Assembly: GCF_958295425.1 (NCBI RefSeq)
Contig: NC_081142.1
Location: forward strand, 16,004,821-16,068,820
Direction: 5' to 3'
From: Solea solea
Taxonomy: Eukaryota > Chordata > Actinopteri > Pleuronectiformes > Soleidae
DNA length: 64,000 nucleotides
Made by a program: the position numbers and the translations under genes. The first letter of the stretch is position 1. The number at the start of each line of letters is the position of its first letter. The notes below the pieces were generated by a model. The model did no database searches. It had not been told where the DNA came from and saw only the letters and a program-made list of their open reading frames with translations. Shown here piece after piece: positions 25,676 through 37,900 of this stretch.

Positions 25676-27255
25676 TGGTAGTGGCTAAGTGGGTTGGACC
25701 CTTTTCCCTCAGAAATGCCTTAATTCTTTGTTTGCACTAAGATTTTGGCAGATTGGATGTACATTTCAGTTCTCTATAGTCATGTTTGAGAAGCCAGTTT
25801 AAGATGAGCTTTGTGTGGCATTGTTGAGATGAGCGCACTGTGATGATAAAGATCACAGATACTGATGCAGGCCGACCAGTTTTGCTGACAAATTTGAGGA
25901 CCACTGTTGTACAGTATATTGTTGCTGAACGGTTGACAGTGGGCGGGGATTATTAATTAACCCAGTAACACAGCAGGTGCCATAATTGCCGACTAACCGT
26001 TCGTTCCTGTCGCGACTGGAACGCTGCTCGTTATTAAGTTATCATTATTGATTCGTCACTGAAAATGGTAGCAACTTAGAGTTGGAAATTAGTTTTTTAA
26101 CTCAACAAACACGCACACAAAAGAAAAACTCCTGAAGAGCTGTTTGCTGACGCCGTTGACCGGTATCGGGGGATTAGCTAACTTGGCTGAAGCTAACACA
26201 TGTTGGCGCTGCGAGGTCAGGTAGGCCCCACACAAGTCCCTGCTGCCACACAGACTTCTGCTTCTGTTAAAAACAATGCTTGGCCCTTGGTTTTAATGTG
26301 GTAGGCCTACGTACACGAGCGTCCTCTGGTGGTACTTGGAGGAAAATTAGATATATCCGTTGTACTGTATAAACATGGGTCGGAGTGGAGTCGTTTTGAC
26401 CTGAGTGTATATAATGTTCATTTACGGAGTGTGCAAATTGCCTAAATGCCAACTACTGTTGAGTTGAAGCCATGGTCCCAATGAATTATTTATTTTGTTT
26501 ATCTTGCTCCATTCTGGCTTGCTCCATCCACGTTTCACCTTAGGGGGCGCTCTAGAACCCTGGTGCAACGCATGGGTCCAAGCACTATGACATATTTCCG
26601 GAGTTTTATGCACGTGAACCCCCTCAAAAATGGCAGCAAAGCCACAAATATTATAATAATCTGAAGGAAAACAATAGGTTCCTTGTACGAATTTGTGCAA
26701 GGAGCTGTTTTGACCTCTGGTGTTTGTGCTCAGGCCCTAATAATAAGAGTCACCTTATCTCTCGCTCCATCTTAAATCCAATTTCACTTAACCAATGTCT
26801 GAAGTATATGTAGGAAGAGGAGGACGTTATTGGTAATAAATCTGCCTCCTTTGCCTGACTTTGCTTGGCCTGTTTATAATAGTTTTTTAAAATTGCCGAT
26901 AATGATGTTACTGCAACAGCTCAATATTTTCTCACGTGGGTTTAAGAAGTTTGAGAACCACTACTTTAGACACTACAGTAGATCTTAATTGTTTTATACT
27001 TGCTCAATGAGTTTTTGTTTCTTAATATAAACAGGCCCTTTGAATGTCAGCCATTTTGCCATGTGTTGGCAGGGAAAGCTCAGGTGTTAACTGATGACTT
27101 CAACTATGGCTCTGTTCAAGTCAGTAGTGAAGAGGCTCTTGTTGACAGCTGTAAGAGGAATCGATTGCTACATCGAGAAGTGACAAAGTGATTGTACCCG
27201 TTAGTGCCGGTGTGCCCAAAAGTGATTGTTTGCCAACACATGTACAACTACTAAG
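25676..27255. other. Intergenic stretch with no supported gene
   Basis: No coding exon is supported. A CpG-containing patch at about 25940-26230 ends in gaggtcag|gtaggc, which looks like a splice donor, but I find no matching downstream exon. About 26536-26660 contains gggggcgctctagaaccc, a phrase seen in dispersed fish repeats. The remainder is AT-rich unique sequence. Confidence 0.5.
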
Positions 27256-27261
27256 TTTATT
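27256..27261 (-). terminator. acsbg2: Candidate poly(A) signal for acsbg2 copy A
   Basis: TTTATT on the plus strand is AATAAA on the minus strand, about 180 nt downstream of the copy A stop codon at 27442-27444. Confidence 0.5.
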
Positions 27262-27441
27262 TAAACGATGTAAAATTCAAATCACATTATAACTACATCG
27301 AAATTCACATTTTTGAAAATCACCAATCCTTTGTGCAGCACCCAAAAAATATAAACCAAGACATGATGACCACAGGGAGACGTTGAAGATGAATGAGTCC
27401 ATGCCAACAGTCTGGATCTCCCTGTAGGTGGAGGAGCAGCT

Positions 27442-30400
27442 CTATTTGGTAGCCAGCAGGTTGTCTGGATTTGAAGACTGCACAAGTTCCTCATAAATGT
27501 TGTCAATCTGTATCTTGTACATTTTCATCACCTCTGGACGCTTTAACTTCATGGTAGGGCCTGTGGAATAAGCAAAGAATTCATGCTGTTAAACCAACTT
27601 TGTCAAGCAACAGTGCTGCTGCTGCACTTACTTAAAAACAAGCAAAAATCTTTGTCGCCTCTAATCTTCACTGAAGCTGTTGTTTGAGCCACGTTTATGT
27701 CATTATAATTTATGACAGGTAAACTTTTCTGAATGTGCTGACATTTGACTGTGGCCCCATTTAGACTTGGTATTTACATTCATCATTGGAGATACAGTTG
27801 TATGACTGTTATCTGGCATCACCAGCATTGTATTTATATACATGTTGAACACTATATAATAACACTATTGATCAATATATCTATCTGAGCATTAACTTGC
27901 AGATTCCAGCCTTTATTTTCTTTTAGGACACGTGGGGAAAAAACAAATGTGTTTTATACCTAGTCAAAAACTAAAATTTACTTATTTAATTTCCGTCCCA
28001 CTCACCCAGCTCTCCTCCAATGATGGAGAAGTCCTGATCCAGAACAATCCACTTCTGGATGCGCTGAGCGTTGGAGGTTGCCTTCTCATTGACTCTAGTA
28101 ATTCCCTCCTGAATGGCTGCATAAACTGCCTGGTCTCGGCCACCTGCAATGTCAGAAACTCGCGTGGCATTGCTGCCTGCCTTCCTGCAGAACTGTACAG
28201 CCTCTGAAGACAGCTCATCCTCTGGCTCGCCTGTGTCGGCGTTAACCTGGCACTGGAGAGATAAAAATAATTAAAGGTTTTATTTTTATTTATTTTTTTA
28301 ATCAATAACATTTTCTTACTTATGCAAAGTACAAAAATATAACCTAAAACTTTTCAGAAAATAAATAAAAAGACATATTTACTATATGCACATTCTAGAG
28401 TGGCCTTTTATTAAGACCAGTCTTTATATCTCACCTGCCAGGTGGATGGATTGTTGCTGTAAAGATTTAGTGCTCACAAATGGAGATTCTTAAAAAAGTA
28501 GTCAATTTGAAAGAAATTAGCCATTTGTTTGGATAAAGGAAATCTTTTATCTTTAACTTAAATCAGTGGTAAATGGGAGCCAAATCAGGCATTGCATTTT
28601 CCAATAAAAGCCCACTAGATAAAAAAAAAAAAAAAGCCACCGCTAAAAAAAACAAAAAAAAAACACTAGATGGCAGTATCTGCAGTCAAATGTGTATATA
28701 ACCCAGGCCTATGCTCATTTCCTGGTGATGTAGACCTGTACTTTCTCACCCAACCATAATGGAAGTTAGAGAGATCAGATCTCTGAAAGGTGCTGTTGTA
28801 TTTGAAATCAATCTCATTCTTCATCAGAGAACTTTATCTCTTTAACAGTCCTTCACATTATAATTTTGTAGACTGTATTTTGTACAGTTTAACTAAGCAA
28901 GTTGAATCTGAGGTGCTTCTGCTCAAATACAACTACACTTGTAGACACCTGATGATAATAAATTATTCACACAAAAAGAATAAAGCCCAAATATATGACG
29001 GTGTAAAAGTTTTAATATTTAGATGGTTAACTGTCAAGAAAGTTATTTTTTGTTTACTAAACTCAAATGCATATCACAATGGCTTTAACTACTTTTTATA
29101 CCTAAAGTATGTAGTATTGATAATATTTGTAATTTTGCAATGTATTATTGGTACATTTACTTTAGTAATGGATGTAAACACTTCCTCCTTTGCTTCCTCC
29201 CTCCTTAATTATTAAAATGTGATCAAACCACATTTAATAAGTCTTTACCTTAATGGTGAGCAGCATAGACAGAAACTTCTTCTTGTCTCCAATCAGCATG
29301 GCGTTGCTAATCAGTGGCAGAGCACTTTTGACTGCATCCTCGATGGAAACAGGAGGGATGTTCTCTCCCCCTGCTGTGATGATCAGCTCTGAATAAAACA
29401 GGGACAAGTTGAAAGATCACAAGGAAATTGTCTAGTAAATTATTAGAACCTCTGCTGCTGAACCACAAGTCTCTCCTAAATCTGGTACAAATACTCCTGT
29501 CTGAGTGAGACCTAACACCACAGGGAATGAAGAATAAGTACCTTTAATTCTTCCAGTGATGTAGAGGAACTTATTCTGGTCATGTTTTCCCAGGTCACCT
29601 GAGTGCAGCCAGCCTTCTGCATCTAGAGCCTCCTCTGTCTTCTCGGGCATGTTGAGGTAACCCATGAAGACATGGCGTCCCCAGAAGCAGATCTCACCGT
29701 TTCCCTCTTCATCTGGGTTGTGCAGCTTTGTCTTGCACCCTGGGAGATCAATGCCACAGCTGCACAACAAAAAGGTGTGTTCAGAATTCTCCCTTTTCAA
29801 TCACGTTTCTGAATCACCACTGAATTTTGTCAATACTGTTTTTTGTGTCTTTAAGAAATGTATGTGGAATGAAAACATACCTAGTGAGTCTGAAGGCATT
29901 AGCAAGGGAGATGGTGTGAGGTCCAGAGCTCTCACTCATGCCATACAGCTCATACAGTGGAATATCCAAACTGAGGAAGAACTCCAGGGTGTCTCTGGTG
30001 ATGGGTGCAGCGCCTGTGTAACAGTTTGAGCAGCGTTCCAAGCCCAGAGCCTTACGCACCTTGTTGAACACAAGCATTTTGGCGATACGATAGTTGAATG
30101 GTATGTGGCTGACATTTCTGAAGAGACACAAACCGTGTTTTTGTGTCACGACTCAGTCAGTTTGACAAATATCAAATAGCTTGGAGGTTTGGTAGGTCAT
30201 CTAAACTTTAATACGTTTGGCATTCGTTCGTCAAATTGATTACATTGCAAGCTCCTAGGCTCTTGGATATTGGCATTATGACAAAGTACTTAACTATAAC
30301 TATAGCCACTTCGTCTATTTCCCTTATCAGGATCAACTCAATAAGGGCTTGAATAGAAATAATTGCTTAACTTTCAGCTGAATACAAGCCCATTTCTTGG

Positions 30401-33400
30401 AAATTTTAAGGGTGGTTTCAACAAAAAAAACAACCTAGAAACAGGAACTCCCCACCCTTAAGAAAATGATTTGACCTTATCCAAATAAAGCTGTAATTTT
30501 ATAACATGCACATACTGGTTTAACTTGGTGAGATTAGTCTGCAGACCGACATCTTTGGCCCATGCAACCACTTTCTTTTTCAGGTTTGAGGACTTTGCTC
30601 CTTCAGATTTCATCTTCTCTTGCATCTTTTCCCAGACACGAGGGACACCAAGTAAGCCAGTGGGATGCACCTCCCTCAAGGTGTTTACCAAAGAGCCCTA
30701 ATTAGGATAAAATAAAATACCATTACTACCAGTAACATAGTTATACACAAACTACATGCAGTTTGCAGCTCCTATAGAAACACAGTTTTAAATTACTACC
30801 ACAACCTGAGGCAAAGATCTTTGTGGTAAAATATATTATTTTAAAGCCCACATAGACCGGAAGCTCCAATTAACGCTGCGTTTGTGTGTGTATCTGCGTC
30901 ATTACCTCGTTTATGAAACCCTAAAGCTTCAGAACAAACAGTTCAGCCACTGCTGAGAAAATAGTGTTGTATTGTTTTCCTGCGCTCTGCGAAGCGGATC
31001 GGCACTTCCGTAGTTTGATGTCGTCATCAAAAATCCTCACCACTCCTCTCACCACCGTAGCGCCTCCCGGTGCGGGCACTAGTCCGGGCACATCCGGTTG
31101 CGTACATTCAACCGCAGAAGAAGAAGAACTACTCTCGTTGTAGCTGCTGAGATGCAGAGCATCCACCGTGCCAGAGGGGGAGCTGTGTATCTGAGAGCTG
31201 GCCTATCTATTACGTCACTTCCAGGTACTTGGCCAATCACAGTACAGTAGGAAAACTCTCGTTGGCTGGCCAATCACAACACAGTCCTGGTTCTGGGGGT
31301 GTGGTTTTGGTCTGAAACAGCGCGGCTGACGAGAGCGTCAGTGAGGAGATATTTTGATCGGCTCGTTTGCAGCGATTAGGAGGTTTTTAATCATGAAAAC
31401 AAGTTTATATATATATATATATATATAAGTAGACCTCCATAACTATGCATGGAGTTTGCATGTTCTCCCCGTGTGTGCGTGGGTTCTCTCCGGGTTCTCC
31501 GGCTTCCTCCCACAGTCCAAAAAAATGCAATGTGGGGATAGGTAAAATTGAACACTCTAAATTGACCATAGGAGTGAGTGTGAGAGTGAATGGTTGTTTG
31601 TCTCTATCTATGTGTGGCCCTGCGATGGACTGGCGAACTGTCCAGGGTGTACCCCGCCTATCGCCCGATGCAGCTGAGATTGGCACAGCACCCCCCGCGA
31701 CCCTCTGTAGATGACTGACTGACTAAAGAAACCTTTCCAATTTGAACTACTACTCTTTTTGTCTTACCTTTTTTAAATGATTTGTATTCTTTGTAATATA
31801 TTCAGATTTTATTTAAAAGTCTGTTTCACCTTTCAAATGCATTAGCTCAGAGAAAGCAATAGTCAAAGTCTTTAAGTCAGTCTTTAAGCCTTGCTTTTAA
31901 ACTAAATATTTTTAAGTGGATGAACATTTTCAGTCACAAGATGTGACATTTTGGCTAGCCGCAAAAGACAGTATAGTACAGTGCCAATGTATCTAATTAC
32001 TCAGTTTGTCTGACACTGCAATACTGTCTTACCTTGAGGGCGTCTGGCTCAGCGAAGTAGGTTGCTCCTCCGATCTTCATGGCGATCCAGATGTCCACCA
32101 TCTGAGCAGCAATGTGACTCAGTGGCAGGTAGCTCACCCCCACCTCCTGACCCCGAGTGGTGTCTGTCAGATTCACATGAATGCTGGTGGAAAGTGCAGT
32201 CCATGTCAGCTGAATGGAGAAATGGTGGGATGGGAATATGGTGGATCTCATGTGTTTGACATTTTGAAGAACATGTTTTTTTTCCTCCACACAGAGAAAC
32301 AAAGTTCTATGTACAGTTAACGACCACAGTGGTTTATAGCTGCACAAGGACAAATTATGAGCTGATCAAGTCAGTCAGGCTCCAAGTTAACAAGTGGGTA
32401 TTCAGATACTTTCAGAGTTACTACAGAAATTCAAATTTAAAGGCCCAGTTTGTGAAAAAAATTTAGAAGCATTTTTTTATTTAGAATTTTTATATGGCCA
32501 AAATTCAATGTTAAATTTCTGAGAAAAAGATAAGCAAAAAACCTACAAAAGAGCAAACTTCTGCAGTGAGACTGCAGGCACTGCTGAGGGAGAGAGAGAG
32601 AAGGGGCGTCGTGTATAAACGGTGCATACGCACAAAAAGGCAGTGGACACTTGCTTCTACAAACTTGGCGTGAACTTTGTGTACCGCAGCACAAACTCTC
32701 AAGCTGCAGTCAGAATTGGCTCTGGCAGATGAAGCCACAATATTAAGCTTGGAAAGTCATCGCAGTGTTTTAAAATAATATTATCAGGTCTTTTTTGTAT
32801 ACCACAAGACCGGTATATAAAAAACTGTTCAACAGGCGACCTTTTTTACTCCTTTGAACTGTGGTAATAACTGCAGGAAGGATCATCTGAGAAAACCAAG
32901 AATGTATACAATTCACACACTCAGCTGCGCCGCTCTCTCCTTGAAACCGTTAAATTAATCTCAATGATTTGAAATGATTTTTAAATATGGTGAATTTCTT
33001 TTTAATCATTGAAATAGTAGTTCAATGTGGGATGACAAAGTCAGTAGATACACTTTTTACGCACACTAAAAGAAGAAAACTCTTGTTCCTTACATTGTCA
33101 TGGCTCAGCATGACTCCTTTGGGCTGGCCTGTGGTTCCTGAGGTGTAGATGAGTGTGCAGCATTGGTTTGGTTTCTGGCTGGAAATGACCATGTTGAGGG
33201 GAGCGTCAGGCTCATGACGCCCCAGCTCCATGAGTCCGGCCCACTGTATTACAGAAAGAATATCACTTACATGACGCTTCTTGGACAGCTCTCTTCTTGC
33301 CATAAATATAGTTTACTTACTGTGTACAGATTTGGTCTCTTCTCTTTAAGTGTATCTTTGTACTGGATAATGGCTTTCAAGTGTGGAAGCTTGTCTTCAA

Positions 33401-34911
33401 CCTGTGAACATATGGAAAACAATAGGGAATAGGGGAAACATCAACAAGATGACTTGTCAGGAGTCTTTTTTTTTTTTCACTATTTTTTTACTATCTGTAG
33501 ATTTCACCAATTCTTACACACCAGACCTTAAAGCTAACTTTTAATGATCCCAAGTTGCAACTGATATATGTAAGATGGGGCATGGATTGTATCACTTCCT
33601 GATTATTGCGGTTATTTGCGGTGCCATTGGTCAGTTGCGTGCATTGTCAATTCACAGTTTTTGACAGAATTTCGTTTCCAATAACTTCTGCTAGTCTCAC
33701 CTGGAGGATTTTCTGCAGCTGTTTGTGGTTCTCCACCACAATAATGTTGGCCTTACAGTTTTCTGCTACATACTGGCAGGCCTCAGGAGAGTTGGTGGTA
33801 TAGATGCCTACAGCAAATCCACTGCAACAGATAAGAGTCAAAGTTAGTTAGTTCAATTATAGATGGAGCTGGATGAAGCTCAAACCACCAACTGATTTTG
33901 GCTAGATGAAGCTCAAACCACCAACTGATTTTACCTATGTGACAGTTGTATATTTGGCTTATGAAAATAACCATGAAATAACTGCTGCCCAAGAGTTTAT
34001 CCAGAACCACCAGTAAATGATGTTTAAGTAGTGTTGAAAACATCATTGGTCATTCTTTCTGGTGATGATGGGAAAACAGCAGTGCTGTAATCAGTCAAGA
34101 GATCTTAAAGTGACGACGCTATGTGCAGGAGTGGATGACACCTGAGACTCATTTCACATTGTTGTTTGCCTCAGCCTGACATGTAAACACACACACACAC
34201 ACACACACACACACTGAAAGCTCATGATTGACAATTGCATACACTCAGATGTGAAGGTGAAACTGGCTCACCCTGCAAAAATGGCTCCAATATCAGCCAT
34301 AAACCACTCCGGTGAGTTGAAGCCCAGGATGCCAACACCATGGAAGCGCTCCAAACCAAGCTGTAAAAAGATAAACACACTAGTTAGCACTCTTGTCTTT
34401 GCAGGAAGAAGGCTTGCACAGGTTCGTGACCTGGTCGGAACAAGGGTCTTCGGTGAGGAGTGTGTGGGTTTTCTCTAGTTTCCTCCCACAGTTCAAAACA
34501 TGCAAATTGGACACTCTGAATTGTGTCCAATTTGTGGATGGTTGTTTGTCTCCATGTGGCCCTGTGATGCACTGACGACCTGTCCAGGGTGTACCCTATA
34601 ACAGTGACCCCCGCGACTGTCATGTGCAGGATAAAGTGGTAGGAGATGAGTGAGTGATTAGTAAAAAAAAAAAAACACCTTCAGGAAGCCCTTGGCAACA
34701 GTACGGCAGTTCTGGTAGTATTCTCTGTAGTTAAGGCTCTTTCGCTGCTCACCCTCCTTCCAGCCCAAAGCTTTGTAGTCACCAAAGCGCTGGACAGATG
34801 AGGTGAACATATGGTGGACAGTCAGTGGAGTCGAAGCAGCCAAGCCTGAGTCGCCCATCCTCAGTTTCACCTCTGCATTGGCCTGTGACGTCCATAGGCT
34901 GGGCTCTACTG
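27442..34911 (-). CDS. acsbg2: Acsbg2-like long-chain acyl-CoA synthetase, copy A (5'-incomplete, 12 exons)
   Basis: Exons, 5' to 3' on the minus strand: 34911-34679, 34360-34272, 33821-33701, 33401-33321, 33243-33094, 32209-32033, 30697-30516, 30117-29881, 29759-29542, 29388-29249, 28252-28006 and 27560-27442 (stop TAG). They give 663 aa without an in-frame stop. Bubblegum-family enzymes adenylate fatty acids with ATP and transfer them to CoA. The AMP-binding P-loop [13 protein letters not shown], the [13 protein letters not shown] motif and [17 protein letters not shown] are all intact, as is the C-terminal GPTMKLKR that closes the active site. The first visible exon begins where copy B has exon 4, but it lacks copy B's first residues. 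The first internal Met is at 34858 (MGDSGLAAS). Equivalents of copy B exons 1-3 were not found upstream. The exon 34911 start has a CAGCAG acceptor; 34908 is the alternative. Lies tail-to-tail with mllt1. Confidence 0.92.
30980..31360. promoter_or_regulatory. CpG-rich promoter-like patch inside copy A intron
   Basis: The patch sits in the intron between exons 32033 and 30697. It is markedly richer in CpG than its AT-rich surroundings. It carries a CRE-like TTACGTCA at about 31211-31218, two CCAAT boxes in ggccaatcac near 31231 and 31270, and an ETS-like CGGAAGTG (minus strand) near 31003-31010. Copy B has no counterpart in its equivalent intron. It may be an inserted promoter, a fragment of a retrotransposed gene, or a GC-rich repeat. 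A minus-strand open frame (31166-30921) has no recognisable domain. Confidence 0.35.
31405..31427. repeat. (TA)n tract
   Basis: An alternating TA run of about 23 bp, immediately before a dispersed repeat in the copy A intron. Confidence 0.85.
31431..31715 (+). repeat. Teleost dispersed repeat (SINE or LINE 3' end type)
   Basis: It contains gagtttgcatgttctccccg, then cttcctcccacagtcc, then actgtccagggtgtaccccg. This phrase order is ubiquitous in teleost genomes. Related copies are at 12949-13070 (reverse), 34379-34660, and 53113-53365 (reverse), with a fragment near 62225. The copies in acsbg2 introns sit at different positions in A and B, so they inserted after the duplication. Confidence 0.8.
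33244..33320 (-). other. acsbg2: Copy A-specific 77-bp intron
   Basis: On the minus strand exon ...TAC ACA is followed by gtaagtaaac, and the segment ends aatacag before TGG GCC. Copy B reads TAC TCG TGG GCA without interruption inside its exon 56465-56235, which is 231 nt; the two copy A exons (81 and 150 nt) sum to exactly 231. The intron length is not a multiple of three, so retention would shift the frame. A second gtaagt lies inside the intron at 33270. Confidence 0.85.
33872..33932. repeat. Two-unit tandem repeat, 33-bp period
   Basis: gatgaagctcaaaccaccaa and the following bases occur at 33872 and again at 33905. The repeat lies in a copy A intron and is absent from the copy B intron. 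Confidence 0.85.
34192..34215. repeat. (CA)n microsatellite
   Basis: About 12 AC units in the copy A intron. Copy B has only a short interrupted version at the homologous site (about 57961-57980). Confidence 0.9.
34379..34660 (+). repeat. Teleost dispersed repeat in copy A intron
   Basis: Same family as 31431-31715, recognised by tttcctcccacagttc and gacctgtccagggtgtaccc. It fills most of the intron between exons 34679 and 34360. The corresponding copy B intron lacks it. Confidence 0.75.
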
Positions 34912-37900
34912 CTGCAGGGAGTTTTGTTAGAAATTAGAAATTACAAAATGATTGCTAACAAGTTTTCAATAAAACTGTTGTCGGAAAGTGTAAAATCCTC
35001 ATGGAAAGTAAATTTAAATCAAATTTCATCACTGTCTAACTTTCAAATGTATTTTCAGCTTCTCCCTTTAGAGGGCGCCACAGTAGATGATCTGCCTCCA
35101 GCAGTGAAGCCATTGTTATCTCATCAGTTCAACCTTGGATACTGATGTTTCAATCACTAAGTCTGGTAAACCCTGAGTTCAAATATTTTATGTTTCTGTA
35201 ATTTCCCACTTATGTAAAATTAATTTAGACAGACAATTGCCTTGTGTGTCTTCAGTGTAGGTAAAAAGTTGTGTGACGGCTGACTGAATACTCAGCCTTC
35301 ACACAGTATTTTTAGCTGGTTTTGTCTAAAAAATATATTTTTTAATTCATGAAGTATTGTTTTAATTACATAAATCTTGGAGAAACCCAAGCCCCGGGGG
35401 CAAAAGCTTTCTCTGCACTTTCAAGTCAACTTACATGTTTTCATGGTCTCCAATGTTGCAATGCTTTTTTCTCCACTGACTTTTTCGATATTGATGTGCG
35501 TTCCTCTTCTTTGAACAATTTCTGGCAGGCTGTACACTCGGAGGTGTAATGCTGCCCTCCACAGTCCACAAAGTTCTTAATGCCAGTTCAAAGTTATTTT
35601 CCTTATCCTTGAAATGCTCCTGTATACAGATGCCAGGGCCTGAGTTTGGGGGGCACTCTCAAGAATCTACCTCTATATCTTCTGTGTTATGGGACAGACT
35701 GATAAAGGCATCACAGTTTTCCTTTGATGCACAATGTGACAAGCAATGATGAAAGGAGCATGACGCTCAACAAAGTCCGTCTCCGACAAATAAAGGCAAG
35801 TAAATTCCTTTGATGCACAATGTGACAATGTGCAGATGATGAAAGGAGCATGGCACTCAACAGTCTGTTAATCGCATAACTGTCCAATAGTTGCTTGGAG
35901 ATGATCTTGTACCCATGTTTAAGGGTTTGTTGTGTATTACCATACATTAAATTTACCTCATTTACAACATACTTTGCAGGTCTTGTGATGGCTCTGTATA
36001 TGGTTTACTGAATATTCATCATGTTAATTTCACTGGTACATTGTTCTTAATTTAGAAACAAGTAGTTTATCTAGTCACTGTTTATTAAACTGTGTGCAGG
36101 TGCACCTGTGGAGAATGGGAGGACGATGCCAACAGAGCATGAAAATGTCTGCTGTGTAGAAAATAATACAGAATGCTGTAATTAAAAGCAAATGTATAAT
36201 TTTAAATATGAATATACAACCAGTCTGGTTAAAGATCCAGACTTTTCCCAGACCCTGAGCCTGTCTGTCTGTCTGCCTGAGGCTCTTCTCCCTGTCTGCC
36301 CTCAACATTTACAGACCATGGGCCACTGGAGTTAAAGAGCTTTGCAAATAAGACGATATTATCGCTCTTTGTATATATGTATATATGAATGCAAAAAAAA
36401 CCAAAAAACTTATACATCGCACTTACGACTAGCACTTCATAGTTTGGTTTACTTGAAGCTCTTACTTACTTCTAGCTCTTATTTGTACCCAAATGTTTAA
36501 ATGCACTTATTGTAAGTCGCTTTGGATAAAAGCATCTGCTAAATGACATGTAATGTAATGTAAAATGTGTATATGTAGCCGGACATAGACGACGCGTTGT
36601 CTTCCGTTGTCGTTTCTGTCGGCCAAGAGGGGCAAATGTTTTGAGACTTGCTGGTGGTTTGTGAATATGCAGCTTGTTTCTCCTCCTGCATGTGTTTTGG
36701 GGCATTGCAGTGCGTTTGCCCCTGTCGGCCACCATAGTAATGTGTGAAGATACAAAGTTGACAGTGTCACTTGTACAGATGTATCATTTTGATCCCTCTT
36801 CCTCGGTAACCCTCTTTTGCCCGTCTGCACTGGCTCCTCAGAGCAGGGCCCCAAGCTGAATTTGATCCCCCCACACACACAGAGTGCCTGGTACTTGCCC
36901 ATTATTTATACAAATGTAATGTGCACTAAATAAGCAATCTTTTACTCCAATGAAGTTATTTGTTTTTATTTCAACACTCAACATTATTTAAATATTAAAC
37001 AAGTTAAAATGTTTGGGGGGAGAGTTCTCCACACCCAAGGAGCCACTTGGTTCACTTGTGAAAAAGGTCCTGGTCCCTCCATTAAGACAGAATTGTTTGA
37101 GGCGGACTGCATGTTGATCACTCCAACTGTCATGCGTCTGTCATCTTTTGGATTCCTGCTCTGTAAGAATATGCAAATAGAAAATGGGAGGAAATGGGTT
37201 TTATGTTTAGTGCATCAATGAAAGTGAATCCAACTTTATTTCAGTGTTCTATAAAGAAACAAGTGAATTAATTAATAGCTAGTTTTGTAGAAAGCTGCAC
37301 AGTGTCAAATCATATTGGATTAATGAGAAGGCCATGTGCAGAACAGTTTTGTGGTTGTATTGTCATTCAGGCATGCTTGCTTCATTGCCTACAGATGTTT
37401 CCTGATGAATGGAATACACCAATATGGAGCACCACACATGAGATGATGATCCAGTTGTCTCTCTAGATGAAGATGGCAAGTTCAGAGCCTTTAAAGCCCC
37501 CTGTTTAGTCCAGGCCAGTATGTACATTTAGGGTATTTTCTATTTACATGATTACATATCATTCATTAAGAACTGTTTTGTGTCATAACTTACCTTCTTT
37601 TTTAAAGGAAGGTGCTGAGGCTCTAATCTCTAGCCCATCTCTAGGCTGAGGCAGGGAACTCACAGGATGAACAGTAAGTTGGAGGAAAGACACCGAAATC
37701 TGCACCAGGTAAAATGCAGGAGTGAAATGTAGACAGACATGAAAAAGACAAACACATGTCATGACCAATGTTGCACACCTTTGGTTGTTTTGTTTTTTTG
37801 CCTTCGTATTAGTATAAGGTTCAGAAAAGGGTAGTATAATGTAACGTGTTAATGATTTCCATTCTGAAATATTCTGTTCATGCCAATTGGTTAGATTATA

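Noticed and set aside
25940..26230. A first exon and promoter ending in gaggtcag|gtaggc
   Set aside because: The donor-like site is attractive, but no downstream plus-strand exon, start codon or product could be connected to it.
27442..34911. Calling acsbg2 copy A a pseudogene
   Set aside because: All 12 visible exons keep frame, splice sites and catalytic motifs. Only the 5' leader is missing, which may simply shorten the protein.
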